Shown: positions 41,776-50,679 of the stretch, piece after piece | How the letters are laid out: every line of letters begins with the position of its first letter | Position numbering within the stretch: position 1 is the stretch's first letter | From: Clostridium sp. 1001271st1 H5 | GTDB lineage: Bacteria > Bacillota > Clostridia > Lachnospirales > Lachnospiraceae | Direction: 5' to 3' | Length of the DNA stretch: 64,000 bases | Assembly: GCF_005845215.1 (NCBI RefSeq) | Contig: NZ_SPHO01000006.1 | Coordinates: forward strand, 186,001 to 250,000 | Notes under the pieces: model-generated | The model's input: the letters and a program-made list of their open reading frames with translations, nothing else | Database searches by the model: none | What the model was told of the DNA's origin: nothing | Position numbers and translations under genes: made by a program

Positions 41776-42312
41776 ACAGCGGTGACGGCGGTGACAGCAG
41801 TTTTGGGATACCCCCTGCCGACTGCCGTAACTGTCACCCTTATCCCCTGCATGACGGCCATGTCGATGATGACGGTGTTTTTGGGATACCCCCTCGCAAG
41901 AGCCGTCACCGTCATGCCGCCATTCTTTTATCCGAAGCCGCAAGGCGCAGGATAGCAGGGCGCAGCCCTGCCTTAAGGGAGTCCAGAGGGAACGTCTGGC
42001 ACACGACTTTGCAGGGCAAAGTGTAGTGTGTTACACCCTGTAAACGCAGTCGGAAAAATCGGAGAGATTTTTCTGACCGCAGGGGTGGTTTTACACGCCC
42101 GAAAAGGACGGGTAAATCCCACGCCTGCACTTTGCGTTTACGGGGTGTTCTCCCGTAGGGATGACAGCGGCGGGGTATCCTAAAATCACTGTCACCGCCG
42201 TCACCGCTGTCACCCGCAGGGCAGAGCCGCCAGCTTTACATGGCTTTAACCGTCAATGACAGTAACAAGGGGTATCCCAATATCGCCGTCACCACCGTCA
42301 CCGCTGTCACCC
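41776..42312. repeat. Iteron-like inverted and direct repeats around the oriT
   Basis: GGTGACAGCGGTGACGGCGG at 41776 recurs as its complement near 42189 and 42285. Each block is followed by the same side motif: GGGATACCCCCT at 41814 and 41882, and its complement GGGGTATCC(C/T) at 42174 and 42269. The repeats flank the oriT symmetrically and encode the SGDGGDGDIGIPL tail of RepA. They look like binding sites of RepA and a replication origin. Confidence 0.65.
41995..42045 (+). other. oriT of the pMV158/MobV type
   Basis: ACTTTGCAGGGCAAAGT hairpin followed by GTAGTGTG|TTACACCC. The MobM nick region of pMV158 is a hairpin with ACTTT/AAAGT arms followed by TAGTGTG|TTA, so the core TAGTGTG|TTA is identical; the nick would fall between 42030 and 42031. 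It lies about 270 bases upstream of the MobV gene. Confidence 0.85.
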
Positions 42313-43277
42313 GCCCTCCTTGCAAGGGCAATCTGCCTGCCGTGTTTTTTGCGGCTGTACTGATAGGCGATATGGTTCTCATTTAAAAATGTGGTGCGGT
42401 ATTCATTCAGCCATTTCGTAATCACCGTGGGTATGGTTTCCGTTTCCCCCATAGCGGCTAACAGCTCCGTTGCCGTGCCTGCCCATTCTTCCTTATCCCT
42501 CATAAAATCCACCAACCGAAAAAGGACGTCTGGTATCGTTTCTTTCGCAAGCTGCTCCTGCGTTTTCCTCTCCACAAGTTCCCAACTGCAATCACGGAAA
42601 CGCAGCGTGTATTCCTGATAAGGCGTGTCCCTGCCTGTCACATACAGCTTGGCGGTGTCAGACGCACGTTTCTCCTTTTCCAGAACAAAGGTAGCGTCTG
42701 CACTCCCCGTTAAGCCTGTCGTGCCAGACACCTTGTTGAACACGTCGCTGTCGTTCTGCTTTCGGATGTGGTGTACGACAATGACCGCCAGAGAGTGCCT
42801 GTCGGCAAAGTCTTTGATTAGGGAGATGTCCCCATAGTCGCTTGCATAGGCATTGTCTTTGGATGCGGTTCGGACTTTTTGCAAGGTATCAATCACAATG
42901 AGCCTGCTGTCTGGATGGTCTTTCAGATAATCTTCCAACTGCACGATAAGACCGTCTGACAGCTTGCAGCTTGCCACGGCAAAGTGGAGCCGCCCGCTTG
43001 CTTCGTCCGTCAATCGGAACAGCCTGTCCTGTATGCGGCAGAACGTGTCCTCAAGGCAGAGGTAAAGCACGTCGCCCTCCATTGTCGTCATGTCCCATAA
43101 GGGGATTCCCTGCGACACGCATAAGCATAGCTTCAGCATAAGCCAGCTCTTGCCTATCTTCTGTGAGCCGCAGAACAGCGACAATCCTGTGGGGATAAGG
43201 CTGTCCACCACAAAGGACGGCTTCTCAAGCGGCTCATAAAGGAGCGTTTCGGCGTTGACTGTCTGTAACTTCTGCAT
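42246..43277 (-). CDS. RepA-like replicative helicase (RecA/AAA_25 fold)
   Basis: 343 residues. Walker A GSQKIGKSW (about residues 37-45), CLEDTFCRIQDRLFR, Walker B RLIVIDTLQKV (about 124-134), and VVHHIRKQNDSD, the motif set of hexameric RepA/RecA-fold helicases. It would support replication of the excised circle. Good GAAAGGAGG site. The C-terminal end is encoded by an iteron-like repeat, suggesting self-binding control. Confidence 0.8.
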   Translation of the reverse strand: MQKLQTVNAETLLYEPLEKPSFVVDSLIPTGLSLFCGSQKIGKSWLMLKLCLCVSQGIPLWDMTTMEGDVLYLCLEDTFCRIQDRLFRLTDEASGRLHFAVASCKLSDGLIVQLEDYLKDHPDSRLIVIDTLQKVRTASKDNAYASDYGDISLIKDFADRHSLAVIVVHHIRKQNDSDVFNKVSGTTGLTGSADATFVLEKEKRASDTAKLYVTGRDTPYQEYTLRFRDCSWELVERKTQEQLAKETIPDVLFRLVDFMRDKEEWAGTATELLAAMGETETIPTVITKWLNEYRTTFLNENHIAYQYSRKKHGRQIALARRAGDSGDGGDGDIGIPLVTVIDG

Positions 43278-43430
43278 GGGTTTCCTCCTTTCGAGCGGTG
43301 TTTTTGTTTTCGTTGCACATAGGCGTTGACCTCCTTAAAAATAGATTTACTCCCACGAAAAAAGTGAGAGTATGTAATGCCGCCAATCCTACGCAAATAA
43401 AAAACAGATTTCCTTTTCGGACGGTGTCGG

Positions 43431-43904
43431 TCACGGTTGGAGATACTTCTTCATTTCCGCCTTTACTTTCTCCTTTGCAATCGCAACAGATTTCTGTATT
43501 GCCGAAGCGGTGCAATGCTCCATAGCGGCGATTTGGTAAAAATTGAACTCATACTCGTAATAGAGCAGGAAACGCCGCCTTTGTATCTCTGGCAGGCTCC
43601 CAACCGCCTTACAGAGCGTTTCATTCCGTTCTTCCTCAACCATGTGTTCATCAAGGCTCTTAGGCACACGCAACGCCCGTCTGTAAAGGGTTTCGTCCCA
43701 TACCTCGTTAAACTCCCTGTGCCGCTCGTCCCATTGGAGAAGACTCCTGTTCCTGCGTTCCATCTGCCGAAACTCCATAAAGAACTGTTCCGACACTTCC
43801 AACTCGTGGGATTTGCCCTGCCCGTCCTTAAAGCTGATAAAATACCTTGTGCCGCTTTCCGTAGATTCCTCCCGAAGCGTGTATGCCTTAACTCTGTATA
43901 CCAT
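43431..43904 (-). CDS. Sigma-70 family-like regulator 1
   Basis: 157 residues from ATG 43904 (AGGAGG upstream). N-terminal beta region; C-terminal half has a sigma region-4-like HTH (AVGSLPEIQRRRFLLYYEYE, FYQIAAMEHCTASAIQKSVA). Such proteins are common cargo of Lachnospiraceae ICEs and control element transcription. First of three sigma-like genes in a row. Confidence 0.7.
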   Translation of the reverse strand: MVYRVKAYTLREESTESGTRYFISFKDGQGKSHELEVSEQFFMEFRQMERRNRSLLQWDERHREFNEVWDETLYRRALRVPKSLDEHMVEEERNETLCKAVGSLPEIQRRRFLLYYEYEFNFYQIAAMEHCTASAIQKSVAIAKEKVKAEMKKYLQP

Positions 43905-43980
43905 CCTGTTGTCCTCCTGCCAAAAATGAGTGAGGGGATTTCCATCCCTCACCCAGTAGCCCACAGGACGGCAGGCTGTT

Positions 43981-44412
43981 TTAGACGCTATAAAATTTTC
44001 GCAGCTTCTTCCTCAGATGGTCTAACCTCGCATAGATGGCGCCAGTCGTCAAATGCACGAGCGGGGCAATCTCCTTTGTGGAATACCCCTGCATTTTCAG
44101 CAGGACGATTTTCAAGGTACGCCCGTCCACCGTGACTAATACTTGATAGAGATTTTCGCTCTCAATCTCGTCCAGTAACTCCGCAACCGTACCCACTTCC
44201 GCCTGCCGCTCCCTGTCTGCCATATCCTCAAGGTATTCCGCAACGTCATTCGTCCATCGGTAAAACCGCCTGTTGGAATTGAAGTCTGCCCTGTCCGCTA
44301 TTCGTATCTGCTCAATAGTCGCTTCATCAACGCCGCACTCACGCAGCAGCTTTTCCTCCGCTTCTTTCCAGATACGCCATTTCCTGTCCTCCCGTCCGTG
44401 GTTGTATGCCAT
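43981..44412 (-). CDS. Sigma-70 family-like regulator 2
   Basis: 143 residues from ATG 44412 (GGAGG upstream). Helical N-terminus with EEKLLRECGVDEATIEQIRI, C-terminal HTH (LLKMQGYSTKEIAPLVHLTT followed by GAIYARLDHLRKKLRKF). Resembles region 4 of sigma factors without region 2. Ends 77 bases before regulator 1. Confidence 0.7.
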   Translation of the reverse strand: MAYNHGREDRKWRIWKEAEEKLLRECGVDEATIEQIRIADRADFNSNRRFYRWTNDVAEYLEDMADRERQAEVGTVAELLDEIESENLYQVLVTVDGRTLKIVLLKMQGYSTKEIAPLVHLTTGAIYARLDHLRKKLRKFYSV

Positions 44413-44506
44413 TCTTACTTCCTCCAATCAGAATTGATTGAGAGGGCAGAGAAAAGCCCCCTCATCTTCCCAAAGGAAAAAACAAGGGGGCTGAACGCCT
44501 TAAATT

Positions 44507-45016
44507 TTAATTTTCTATTATCTTTCTTAGTTTTATTAGGATTCTGGCTTTGCGTTTGTTTACAACGCTCTGGGTTATGCCCAACCTCGCCCCGACTTCA
44601 CGCTCGGAAAGTCCGTCAAAAAAGATTGCCTGTATCAGCTCCTGTTCACTATCCGACAGCAAAGGCAGGGCGGCTTTCAGCCTGTCCACTATGACCGCAT
44701 TGACAACGGTTTCTGCAATGTCCACCGCTTCATCAGTGATAAAGTCCAGAGAATTACCCTCGCTGTCTGTAAATCCGTCGAGAGATAGCAGTCTATTCTT
44801 TGTATCTAATTTTTGCAGATAACGCCACCGTTCCTTGTCACGGTAGAAGTCTGTGTATTGCTCCCTCACGACTTCAAGCAGACATCCTTGAATGGGGATA
44901 AACAGCTTGTCCATATAGGTCTGGTCGGCGTTCCTGCGGCTGCAAAACTCCGTGTAGGACAGTTCCACATAACTGCCGCTTTCTTTGATATATACTTTTT
45001 TTGGTGCGTATTTCAC
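44507..45016 (-). CDS. Sigma-70 family-like regulator 3
   Basis: 169 residues with a GTG start at 45016 (GGAGG 8 bases upstream); the frame runs further but without support. Resembles Tn916 orf7/orf8-type sigma-like proteins: LPLLSDSEQELIQAIFFDGL followed by EREVGARLGITQSVVNKRKA, a clear sigma region 4. Last before the tet(O) segment in the order of the element. Confidence 0.7.
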   Translation of the reverse strand: MKYAPKKVYIKESGSYVELSYTEFCSRRNADQTYMDKLFIPIQGCLLEVVREQYTDFYRDKERWRYLQKLDTKNRLLSLDGFTDSEGNSLDFITDEAVDIAETVVNAVIVDRLKAALPLLSDSEQELIQAIFFDGLSEREVGARLGITQSVVNKRKARILIKLRKIIEN

Positions 45017-45505
45017 CGCTAATACCTCCATCTGAATTTTTGAAATGTAAAAAATCCAGATGGAGAGGCGGAGAACGACACCGCATATCAGAAACAGCCC
45101 TGCGGCATATTCCAACAAAAAATGACAAAAGAAAAACCGCAAAGGCTCTGTGACCTTTACGGTTATAGGAAATGCTAATTCTGTTGTATGGAGATTGTAC
45201 TTCTACTTTCAAGGCAGGAAGTACTGTTGCATAGACAAAGATTTTTTTAACTGGTTTCCTGCCATTCTCTGATGTGTTATGTATTGATAAATTTTACTTC
45301 GTATGAGCAGATAGATAACCGCCCGAAAAAAGGACATAAAAAAATCCCTCCAAATTTAAAAACAAATTCAGAGGGTAAATTAGGGTATAACAAAATAACC
45401 CACCCGAATATCGTTTTTTTTATTTGGTGAGTTTGTTCTTTCAAATACGAAACAAAAAGAGCCGATGATTCGTGAATTGTTCCACAATTTCATCGGCTCT
45501 GCGTC
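45017..45505. other. Gene-free stretch with two hairpins
   Basis: No gene is seen. A hairpin at 45346..45378 (CCCTCTGAATTT...AAATTTGGAGGG, then seven T on the minus strand) is a good terminator for the tet(O)-KTR transcript. A second, GAGCCGATGA...TCATCGGCTC (about 45460..45499), lies just after the KTR gene. The rest is A+T-rich. Confidence 0.55.
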
Positions 45506-45679
45506 TTAAGCGTCTGGCTCTTTGATGACAGTTATCTTCAAGTTGTCAACTTTAATCAATCTTTCCTGTCTGCATTTTGGACAATAAAGGGGATAATTCT
45601 TCAAAACAGTGTCCTTCCTAATTTTATTACGGGTTTTGCTCCCACAAACAGGACACAATATCCATTCGCATTTCATCAT
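45506..45679 (-). CDS. Cysteine-rich KTR domain protein
   Basis: 57 residues: MMKCEWILCPVCGSKTRNKI, then NYPLYCPKCRQERLI and a short end. Two Cys pairs and the central CGSKTR give the KTR family its name; it frequently follows tet genes of the ribosomal protection group in mobile elements. Function unknown, probably zinc-binding. Too short for most gene finders. Confidence 0.8.
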   Translation of the reverse strand: MMKCEWILCPVCGSKTRNKIRKDTVLKNYPLYCPKCRQERLIKVDNLKITVIKEPDA

Positions 45680-45730
45680 AATTAGTCTCTAATCCTTTCA
45701 AATCTCATTTTATATGACTTTTGCAAGCTG

Positions 45731-47650
45731 TTAAGCTAACTTGTGGAACATATGCCGAACCTTATCTATACGGCTATTCGGGCGGCGGGGTTGGCAAATA
45801 AATTTACCAATAGCTGGCTGGTATCCTTTTAACTCTGTCAAGCAGACTCCCTGCCCATTTGTGAAATAAGTTAAATCGTTCCTGTATTCTTGAATACATC
45901 TAGCAGGGATTTCTCCTTTCAGAATGACCTCGTCATTCTTTATCTGAGTACTTACAATATCTGCACAATACCTTGGAGCATCATGATACGCCCGTGAGAG
46001 ATATTCCTGCGGTGCATAAATTTCAAAGTGGAGATATGGCTCTAATAGTTCTGTCCCTGCTTTTTTTAAAGCCTGCTCCAATACGATAGGGGAAAGCAGC
46101 CGAAAGTCTGCGGGGGTACTTACAGGACTATAATACAATCCATATTCAAAACAGATTTTACAGTCTGTCACTTTCCATCCATACAGCCCCTGCTCGCAGC
46201 CATAAAGAACCCCCTCCATAACCGCATTTTGGAACGATTGGTTTAAATATCCAAGTGAAACTCTGCTTTCATACTGCACTCCGCTTCCAATAGGGAGCGG
46301 CTCTATGGACAACCCGACAGAAGCCCAGAAAGGATTTGGCGGGACTTCTATGTGGATGGTATATTCTGCTTTTCTAAGCGGTCTTTCCATATATATAACA
46401 GTAGGCTCTTTTATTTCTGCCTCCACATGATATTTTTCCTCAAGGATGGCACAAATGACTTCCATCTGCACATTCCCCAAAAAAGAAAGTATAATCTCAT
46501 GCGTTGTAGTATCCACATAATATTTTAAAAGAGGGTCGCCATCTGAAATTTCTGTAAGTGCCCCAAGCAATATTTCCCGCTGTTCAGATTTCTTTACTGC
46601 AATCGTTGTTTGGAGCATAGGGAGAGGATTTTCAATAAATTTTCTCTGCGGCAACAGCATTTCGTTCCCCAAAATACTGTTTAGCTGCAAAACATCATTT
46701 GGTAAAATTACAATATCACCAGAGCAGGCTGTATCGGATGAATATAATTCACCGTTTGTCGGAACACACATCTCTGTGATTTTTATTTTCTCTTTTTCAG
46801 ATATTCTAATAACATCCCTCAAATGCAATGTTCCGCTATATATACGCACATAAACAAAACGCCGCCTTTTCTCTGAATATTCAATCTTAAAAACCTGCCC
46901 GCATAGTTCAGATTGACCTTCAGGCGTTGATGAATAAAATTTACTGGCAATCACTTCTATAAGCTGCCGAATCCCCAGATTGTTTTTAGCGCTTCCGTGA
47001 TAAACGGGAAATAACGTTCCGTTTTGGAATCTCCTGTCTTCTTCCTGTTCCAGTTCTGACATTTTAAACGGTTTCCCTGACATATATTTCTCTAATAGTT
47101 CATCGTTTCCCATAATTACCGTATCCCACTGTTCCATATCGTCATTGTCCGTTACATTTATATGGGGATGCTGCCCAACCTTTTGCTTCACTATAATTTC
47201 CGAAGAAAGCTTTGCTTTCATTTCCCGATATACCATTGGCAAATCAATCCCCTCTTGGTCAATTTTATTGATGAAAAAAATTGTCGGAATCTTCATTATC
47301 TGTAGTGCATGAAACAGTATACGGGTCTGTGCCTGTATGCCATCCTTTGCAGAAACTAATAATACTGCTCCGTCTAATACGGATAAAGAACGGTATACTT
47401 CCGCCAAAAAATCCATATGGCCTGGCGTATCTATAATGTTGACTTTTACATCCTCCCACTGAAAAGATGTCACTGCTGTCTGGATAGTGATTCCCCTTTG
47501 ACGCTCCAAATTCATTGTATCTGTCCTTGTTGTGCCTTCATCTACGCTCCCTAGTTCTGCAATTGCACCACTGGTATACAATAAACTTTCCGTTAATGTT
47601 GTCTTTCCTGCGTCAACGTGAGCCAGAATGCCTAAGTTAATTATTTTCAT
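45731..47650 (-). CDS. tet(O): Tetracycline resistance ribosomal protection protein, Tet(O) type
   Basis: 639 residues, the length of Tet(O). It is an EF-G-like GTPase: [20 protein letters not shown] (P-loop), [14 protein letters not shown] (switch), [15 protein letters not shown]. The C-terminal part ends [18 protein letters not shown] as in Tet(O). It removes tetracycline from the ribosome. Preceded by a perfect promoter and attenuator leader. From memory the sequence is nearly all Tet(O), but a mosaic with Tet(32) or Tet(W) segments cannot be excluded without alignment. Confidence 0.9.
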   Translation of the reverse strand: MKIINLGILAHVDAGKTTLTESLLYTSGAIAELGSVDEGTTRTDTMNLERQRGITIQTAVTSFQWEDVKVNIIDTPGHMDFLAEVYRSLSVLDGAVLLVSAKDGIQAQTRILFHALQIMKIPTIFFINKIDQEGIDLPMVYREMKAKLSSEIIVKQKVGQHPHINVTDNDDMEQWDTVIMGNDELLEKYMSGKPFKMSELEQEEDRRFQNGTLFPVYHGSAKNNLGIRQLIEVIASKFYSSTPEGQSELCGQVFKIEYSEKRRRFVYVRIYSGTLHLRDVIRISEKEKIKITEMCVPTNGELYSSDTACSGDIVILPNDVLQLNSILGNEMLLPQRKFIENPLPMLQTTIAVKKSEQREILLGALTEISDGDPLLKYYVDTTTHEIILSFLGNVQMEVICAILEEKYHVEAEIKEPTVIYMERPLRKAEYTIHIEVPPNPFWASVGLSIEPLPIGSGVQYESRVSLGYLNQSFQNAVMEGVLYGCEQGLYGWKVTDCKICFEYGLYYSPVSTPADFRLLSPIVLEQALKKAGTELLEPYLHFEIYAPQEYLSRAYHDAPRYCADIVSTQIKNDEVILKGEIPARCIQEYRNDLTYFTNGQGVCLTELKGYQPAIGKFICQPRRPNSRIDKVRHMFHKLA

Positions 47651-47683
47651 GTGATTTTCCTCCTATCAACACCCAAAAAAGGG

Positions 47684-47959
47684 CATAAAAATACCCAGTG
47701 ATAAATACTCCTATCACTGGGTAAATAACTCCAATAGCCCCAAAACACTTATATGTTTTCGGGCATATAAAATTACATGATAAAAGTATTCTTAAACTGG
47801 GTACAAAAAACTAAGCCCCATATTAAAAGTGAAACGGGACTGCTACTTTTTGTTCCCACTATCAAATTGACAGTTTATTTAAGAATACCTTGCCGCATAT
47901 TTATTAACTCCTTGTATAATACTGAATCTAATTATATTCCTTAACCCTTTATTTGTCAA
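47684..47959 (-). promoter_or_regulatory. tet(O) promoter and attenuator leader
   Basis: Promoter TTGACA (47959..47954), 17-bp spacer, TATAAT (47936..47931). The leader contains GTATTCTTAAA...ACTG, complementary to CAGTTTAAGAATAC further on, and ends with the hairpin ACCCAGTGAT...ATCACTGGGT (47722..47693) followed by ATTTTTAT, an intrinsic terminator. Drug-slowed ribosomes on the leader peptide would favour read-through, as proposed for tet(M). Confidence 0.85.
47875..47898 (-). CDS. tet(O) leader peptide (7 codons)
   Basis: ATG CGG CAA GGT ATT CTT AAA TAA (MRQGILK), with AAGGAG upstream. It overlaps the 5' arm of the leader pairing, so its translation would decide the RNA fold. Confidence 0.65.
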   Translation of the reverse strand: MRQGILK

Positions 47960-48016
47960 GCTGACAAACTAAAGCAGAAAAAGCGGCAGGATTTCCCCCT
48001 GCCACTAATCATCTGT

Positions 48017-48390
48017 TTATGCAAAAATAATTTCCTTTTCCACAATCTCCCTCGCACAAGCCCTTATGTTATTGAGGCATCCTGTCCATTCTAAGGCGTT
48101 TTCTGCCTTTAGCTGTTCCGTTATGCCCTGTGCCTGTTTCATACCTCTATGAGCCTTTCAAAGCGTTCCTGTGCCTGTCTGTTGATGTCGGCAAGGTAGG
48201 CGTTTAGCCTGCCGCTTGTAAGAAGATTGGTGTATGTAACTTTACGGTACTGTTTTAGATAATCTAAATGCCGTTGCCCCCAGATGCCTATTGCCTGTTC
48301 TTCTTCGGCGGGTACAGTTAAGCACGGTATCAAATAATCCCCTTGCCTTTCGTATTTGCCGTCCAGTTCCTCAAATAATGATTTTGCCAT
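48017..48390 (-). pseudogene. tnpV: TnpV-like transposon protein with a frameshift
   Basis: The first 83 codons (MAKSLFEELDGKYERQGDYL onwards) match TnpV and stop at 48139 after RLIEV. The expected continuation (MKQAQGITEQLKAENALEW and KEIIFA-stop) follows in the next frame to 48017. One missing base around 48143 (GAGGT for GAGGGT) explains the break. Either a recent pseudogene or a sequence error. Confidence 0.8.
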
Positions 48391-48441
48391 TGTCTGTTAC
48401 CTCCACATTCTTTTTTATTTTGAATGTCCGCAAAATCCGTC

Positions 48442-48675
48442 CTACATCTGCCGAACTGTCGCAGGGGTCATTACGCCGCTCCGACTGACACTTTCCACAA
48501 GCTGTTCCATATCCTCATTCATTAAAACCTTGAACGGGTGGTCTGGAAACTCGTCAATTTCGGAAATGGGTATTTCCCTTATCTTGCTTAAATTCGCTTC
48601 TGCACGGCTCTCGTCTGTTTCAAAGAGGTCATCGTATGCGGTCAGCTCGATTCCTGTTCTTTTGCTTCTCGCCAA
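48442..48675 (-). pseudogene. ICE parB, N-terminal fragment
   Basis: From a TTG start at 48675 (GGAGG upstream): ARSKRTGIELTAYDDLFETD, ISEIDEFPDHPFKVLMNEDM, QLVESVSRSGVMTPATVRQ, then stop. The ParB family continues with the GHRR motif, which is missing. The break coincides with the end of the mobilizable transposon. Overlaps the parA end. Confidence 0.85.
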
Positions 48676-49456
48676 TCTCTGCCACCTCCTTTGCAAACTG
48701 TTCATAGGCTGCGGCTACTTTGCCGCCTTTGTCATAGGCAAAAATGCTTTTTCCCTCTGCGGTGGCTTCAACCGCACGGATAGAATGGGGTATCTGGGCA
48801 TCAAAAACTTTAATCCTCTGTCCATAGGCACTTTTTACCGTTGCGGTAATCTCCTTAGAAATGTTCGTGCGTGGCATTACCATTGTCATTAAGATACCGT
48901 CAATCCGCAGATGGGGATTGATTTGCCGTTTGACTTTAGACACGGAGCGAAGCAACAACTCTAAGCCTTTGGCAGAAAGATAGTGGGGCTGTGTCGGGAT
49001 AACCACGCTGTCAGCCGCCGCAAGTGCATTGATTGTGAGCATACCTAAACTCGGCATACAATCCACAAGAACCACATCATAATTCTTTTTCACCTCATTG
49101 ATGCAGGTTTTCAGCACGCTTTCACGGCTTATGGCATTGATAAGCCTTACTTCCAAGCCCGACAGTTCAATGTTGGACGGGAGCAGGTCAACGCCCTCGT
49201 CATGGTGCAGGATAGCTTTCTGGACATTGGCAGGCTTATCGTCTATCACGTCCTGCATGATGCTTGAGAGCGTATCAGATAAATCATCGGGTCTGCCATA
49301 GCCAAGCGACATCGTAAGATTTGCCGGTGCATCGGCATCAATCAGCAGGACTTTTTTACCCTGCTGTGCCAGACTGACACCCAGATTGACCGCCGTAGTG
49401 GTCTTTCCGACACCGCCTTTCTGGTTCGTCAGAGCGATTACTTTGCAATTTGACAT
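48629..49456 (-). CDS. parA: ICE ParA ATPase
   Basis: 275 residues from ATG 49456 (AGGAGG upstream). Deviant Walker A KGGVGKTTT, LLIDADAPANLT, and Walker B VVLVDCMPSLGML are those of ParA/Soj. With ParB it would stabilise the excised ICE; the ParB partner is broken here. The frame continues upstream to 49606 (MSQVEMLAFPFGD...), a possible alternative N-terminus or separate small gene. Confidence 0.9.
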   Translation of the reverse strand: MSNCKVIALTNQKGGVGKTTTAVNLGVSLAQQGKKVLLIDADAPANLTMSLGYGRPDDLSDTLSSIMQDVIDDKPANVQKAILHHDEGVDLLPSNIELSGLEVRLINAISRESVLKTCINEVKKNYDVVLVDCMPSLGMLTINALAAADSVVIPTQPHYLSAKGLELLLRSVSKVKRQINPHLRIDGILMTMVMPRTNISKEITATVKSAYGQRIKVFDAQIPHSIRAVEATAEGKSIFAYDKGGKVAAAYEQFAKEVAEIGEKQKNRNRADRIR

Positions 49457-49610
49457 AGGTGCGTCCTCCTTTCGCATAGATTTAGCCACTTTGTCAAGGT
49501 GGCTATGTAACAGTACCAGAGAACGCAGCTCGATTAGCATCTCGCTGACCGTGCAGTCGCCAAATGGAAATGCAAGCATTTCTACTTGGCTCATTGCAAC
49601 ACGCAAAAAA

Positions 49611-49649
49611 GCCGCTTACTCTTAAAAATAAATAAGAATAAGCGGCTTC
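49611..49649 (-). terminator. Intrinsic terminator
   Basis: AAGCCGCTTATTCTTA...TAAGAGTAAGCGGCTT followed by TTTT on the minus strand, between the small 49663 gene and parA. Strong stem. Confidence 0.8.
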
Positions 49650-49662
49650 ATAGTAATGTGCC

Positions 49663-49842
49663 TTAGACATATTCAATTTTCATTCTCTTAGTCGGTGCGT
49701 TTACTACCTTAAATATCAACTCGTCAACGCAGTCCGTATATCTGCCTTGCTGTATAAGCTGATTTTTTAGTTCCACAAGGCTATGTAAAAGCAATGTTCT
49801 TTCTTGGCTATCCACATACAAATGATTTTTCTTTTCTCTCAT
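49663..49842 (-). CDS. Small conserved-looking ICE protein
   Basis: 59 residues from ATG 49842 (GGAGG upstream): MREKKNHLYVDSQERTLLLH, then SLVELKNQLIQQGRYTDCVD and a basic end. Helical. Similar small proteins precede parA in Tn1549-like ICEs, but no function is known. Confidence 0.55.
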   Translation of the reverse strand: MREKKNHLYVDSQERTLLLHSLVELKNQLIQQGRYTDCVDELIFKVVNAPTKRMKIEYV

Positions 49843-49893
49843 AAACAACACCTCCATTTCTTAATTTCATCATATACGGAAGTGCTGAAATAT

Positions 49894-50676
49894 TCAAATA
49901 TGCAAAATCTCTTTGTAAATATCGTAATCATCTTGCTTGAAAACATTAAAGACTACCTTTTCTATCTGTGTATCCGTCTGCAAAAAATCAGTAACCGTCT
50001 TTACCGCAATTTCAGCTGCTTTTTTCTGCGGAAAATGAAATTCCCCTGTGGAAATACAGCAAAAGGCAATACTCTTTAAACCTTTATCAGATGCCAATTC
50101 CAAACAAGATTTATAGCAATCAGCAAGCTGTTCACAATGTTTTTTTGTTAAAATGCCCGATACAATCGGTCCGACTGTGTGAAGTACATAGCTGCATGGG
50201 AGATTGAAAGCAGGCGTAGTTTTTGCTTTTCCTGTCGGTTCGTCATATCCCTGCTCTGTCATCAGCTCATCGCAAGCCAAACGCAACTGGATACCGCTAA
50301 CGCTGTGAATGATGTTGTCCACGCAAGAGTGGCAAGGTACGAAACATCCCCTTAAAGCACTGTTAGCGGCGTTTACAATCGCATCTATCTTTAATGTGGT
50401 AATATCACCACGCCAAAGGACAAGGCGGTTATTTATGGGGGATACGGGTAAAGTATCACAATCAGTAACGCCTTTTTCCTTGACTTCCTCATTTAGATAC
50501 TCGTCCTGCACCTTGAGAAATTCAGTCCCAATCGGACGAGGGGAGCGGATATTCATAAGACTTCTAAGAAGCCGTTTCTGTTCCTCTGCATTGTCTGGGA
50601 TGTCCATATCCCTATATTGCGGCATTTCTGACAATAATTCTTTAATCAGATATAATCTTTTTTCGCTATGTGTCAT
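49894..50676 (-). CDS. Macrodomain protein carried by the ICE
   Basis: 260 residues. VLWRGDITTLKIDAIVNAAN and FVPCHSCVDNIIHSVSGIQL, then VLHTVGPIV and IAFCCISTGEFHFP, are the ADP-ribose-binding loops of the zinc-containing macrodomains that accompany class M sirtuins (Cys and His ligands in CHSC...). It would remove ADP-ribose from proteins. It is a complete paralogue of the host gene that the ICE has broken at 51171, so it may replace it. Confidence 0.85.
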   Translation of the reverse strand: MTHSEKRLYLIKELLSEMPQYRDMDIPDNAEEQKRLLRSLMNIRSPRPIGTEFLKVQDEYLNEEVKEKGVTDCDTLPVSPINNRLVLWRGDITTLKIDAIVNAANSALRGCFVPCHSCVDNIIHSVSGIQLRLACDELMTEQGYDEPTGKAKTTPAFNLPCSYVLHTVGPIVSGILTKKHCEQLADCYKSCLELASDKGLKSIAFCCISTGEFHFPQKKAAEIAVKTVTDFLQTDTQIEKVVFNVFKQDDYDIYKEILHI

Positions 50677-50679
50677 GGC

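Larger units (their letters stand above)
37430..48440. mobile_element. Mobilizable transposon carrying tet(O)
   Basis: About 11 kb between the helicase fragment and the parB fragment. The ends are imperfect inverted repeats: CATTTTTTGCGGACAGTTC at 37431 (plus) and GGATTTTGCGGACATTC near 48440 (minus). Contents: large serine recombinase, YdbC/PC4, ParB, MobV relaxase with oriT, RepA-like helicase, sigma-like regulators, tet(O), KTR protein, tnpV. It resembles Tn4451-family elements but with a larger replication/regulation set. The exact ends are uncertain by a few bases. Confidence 0.75.

Noticed and set aside
43234..43320. 28-codon frame with AAGGAGG just before repA
   Set aside because: Good ribosome site, but it overlaps the repA start and shows no recognisable protein; it could be a leader peptide. 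Not supported enough to list.
45731..47650. Elongation factor G
   Set aside because: Length, end sequence, and the leader with attenuator identify the Tet(O) ribosomal protection group.
49457..49606. Separate small gene before parA
   Set aside because: The frame is continuous with parA and has no independent stop; kept as an alternative N-terminus.
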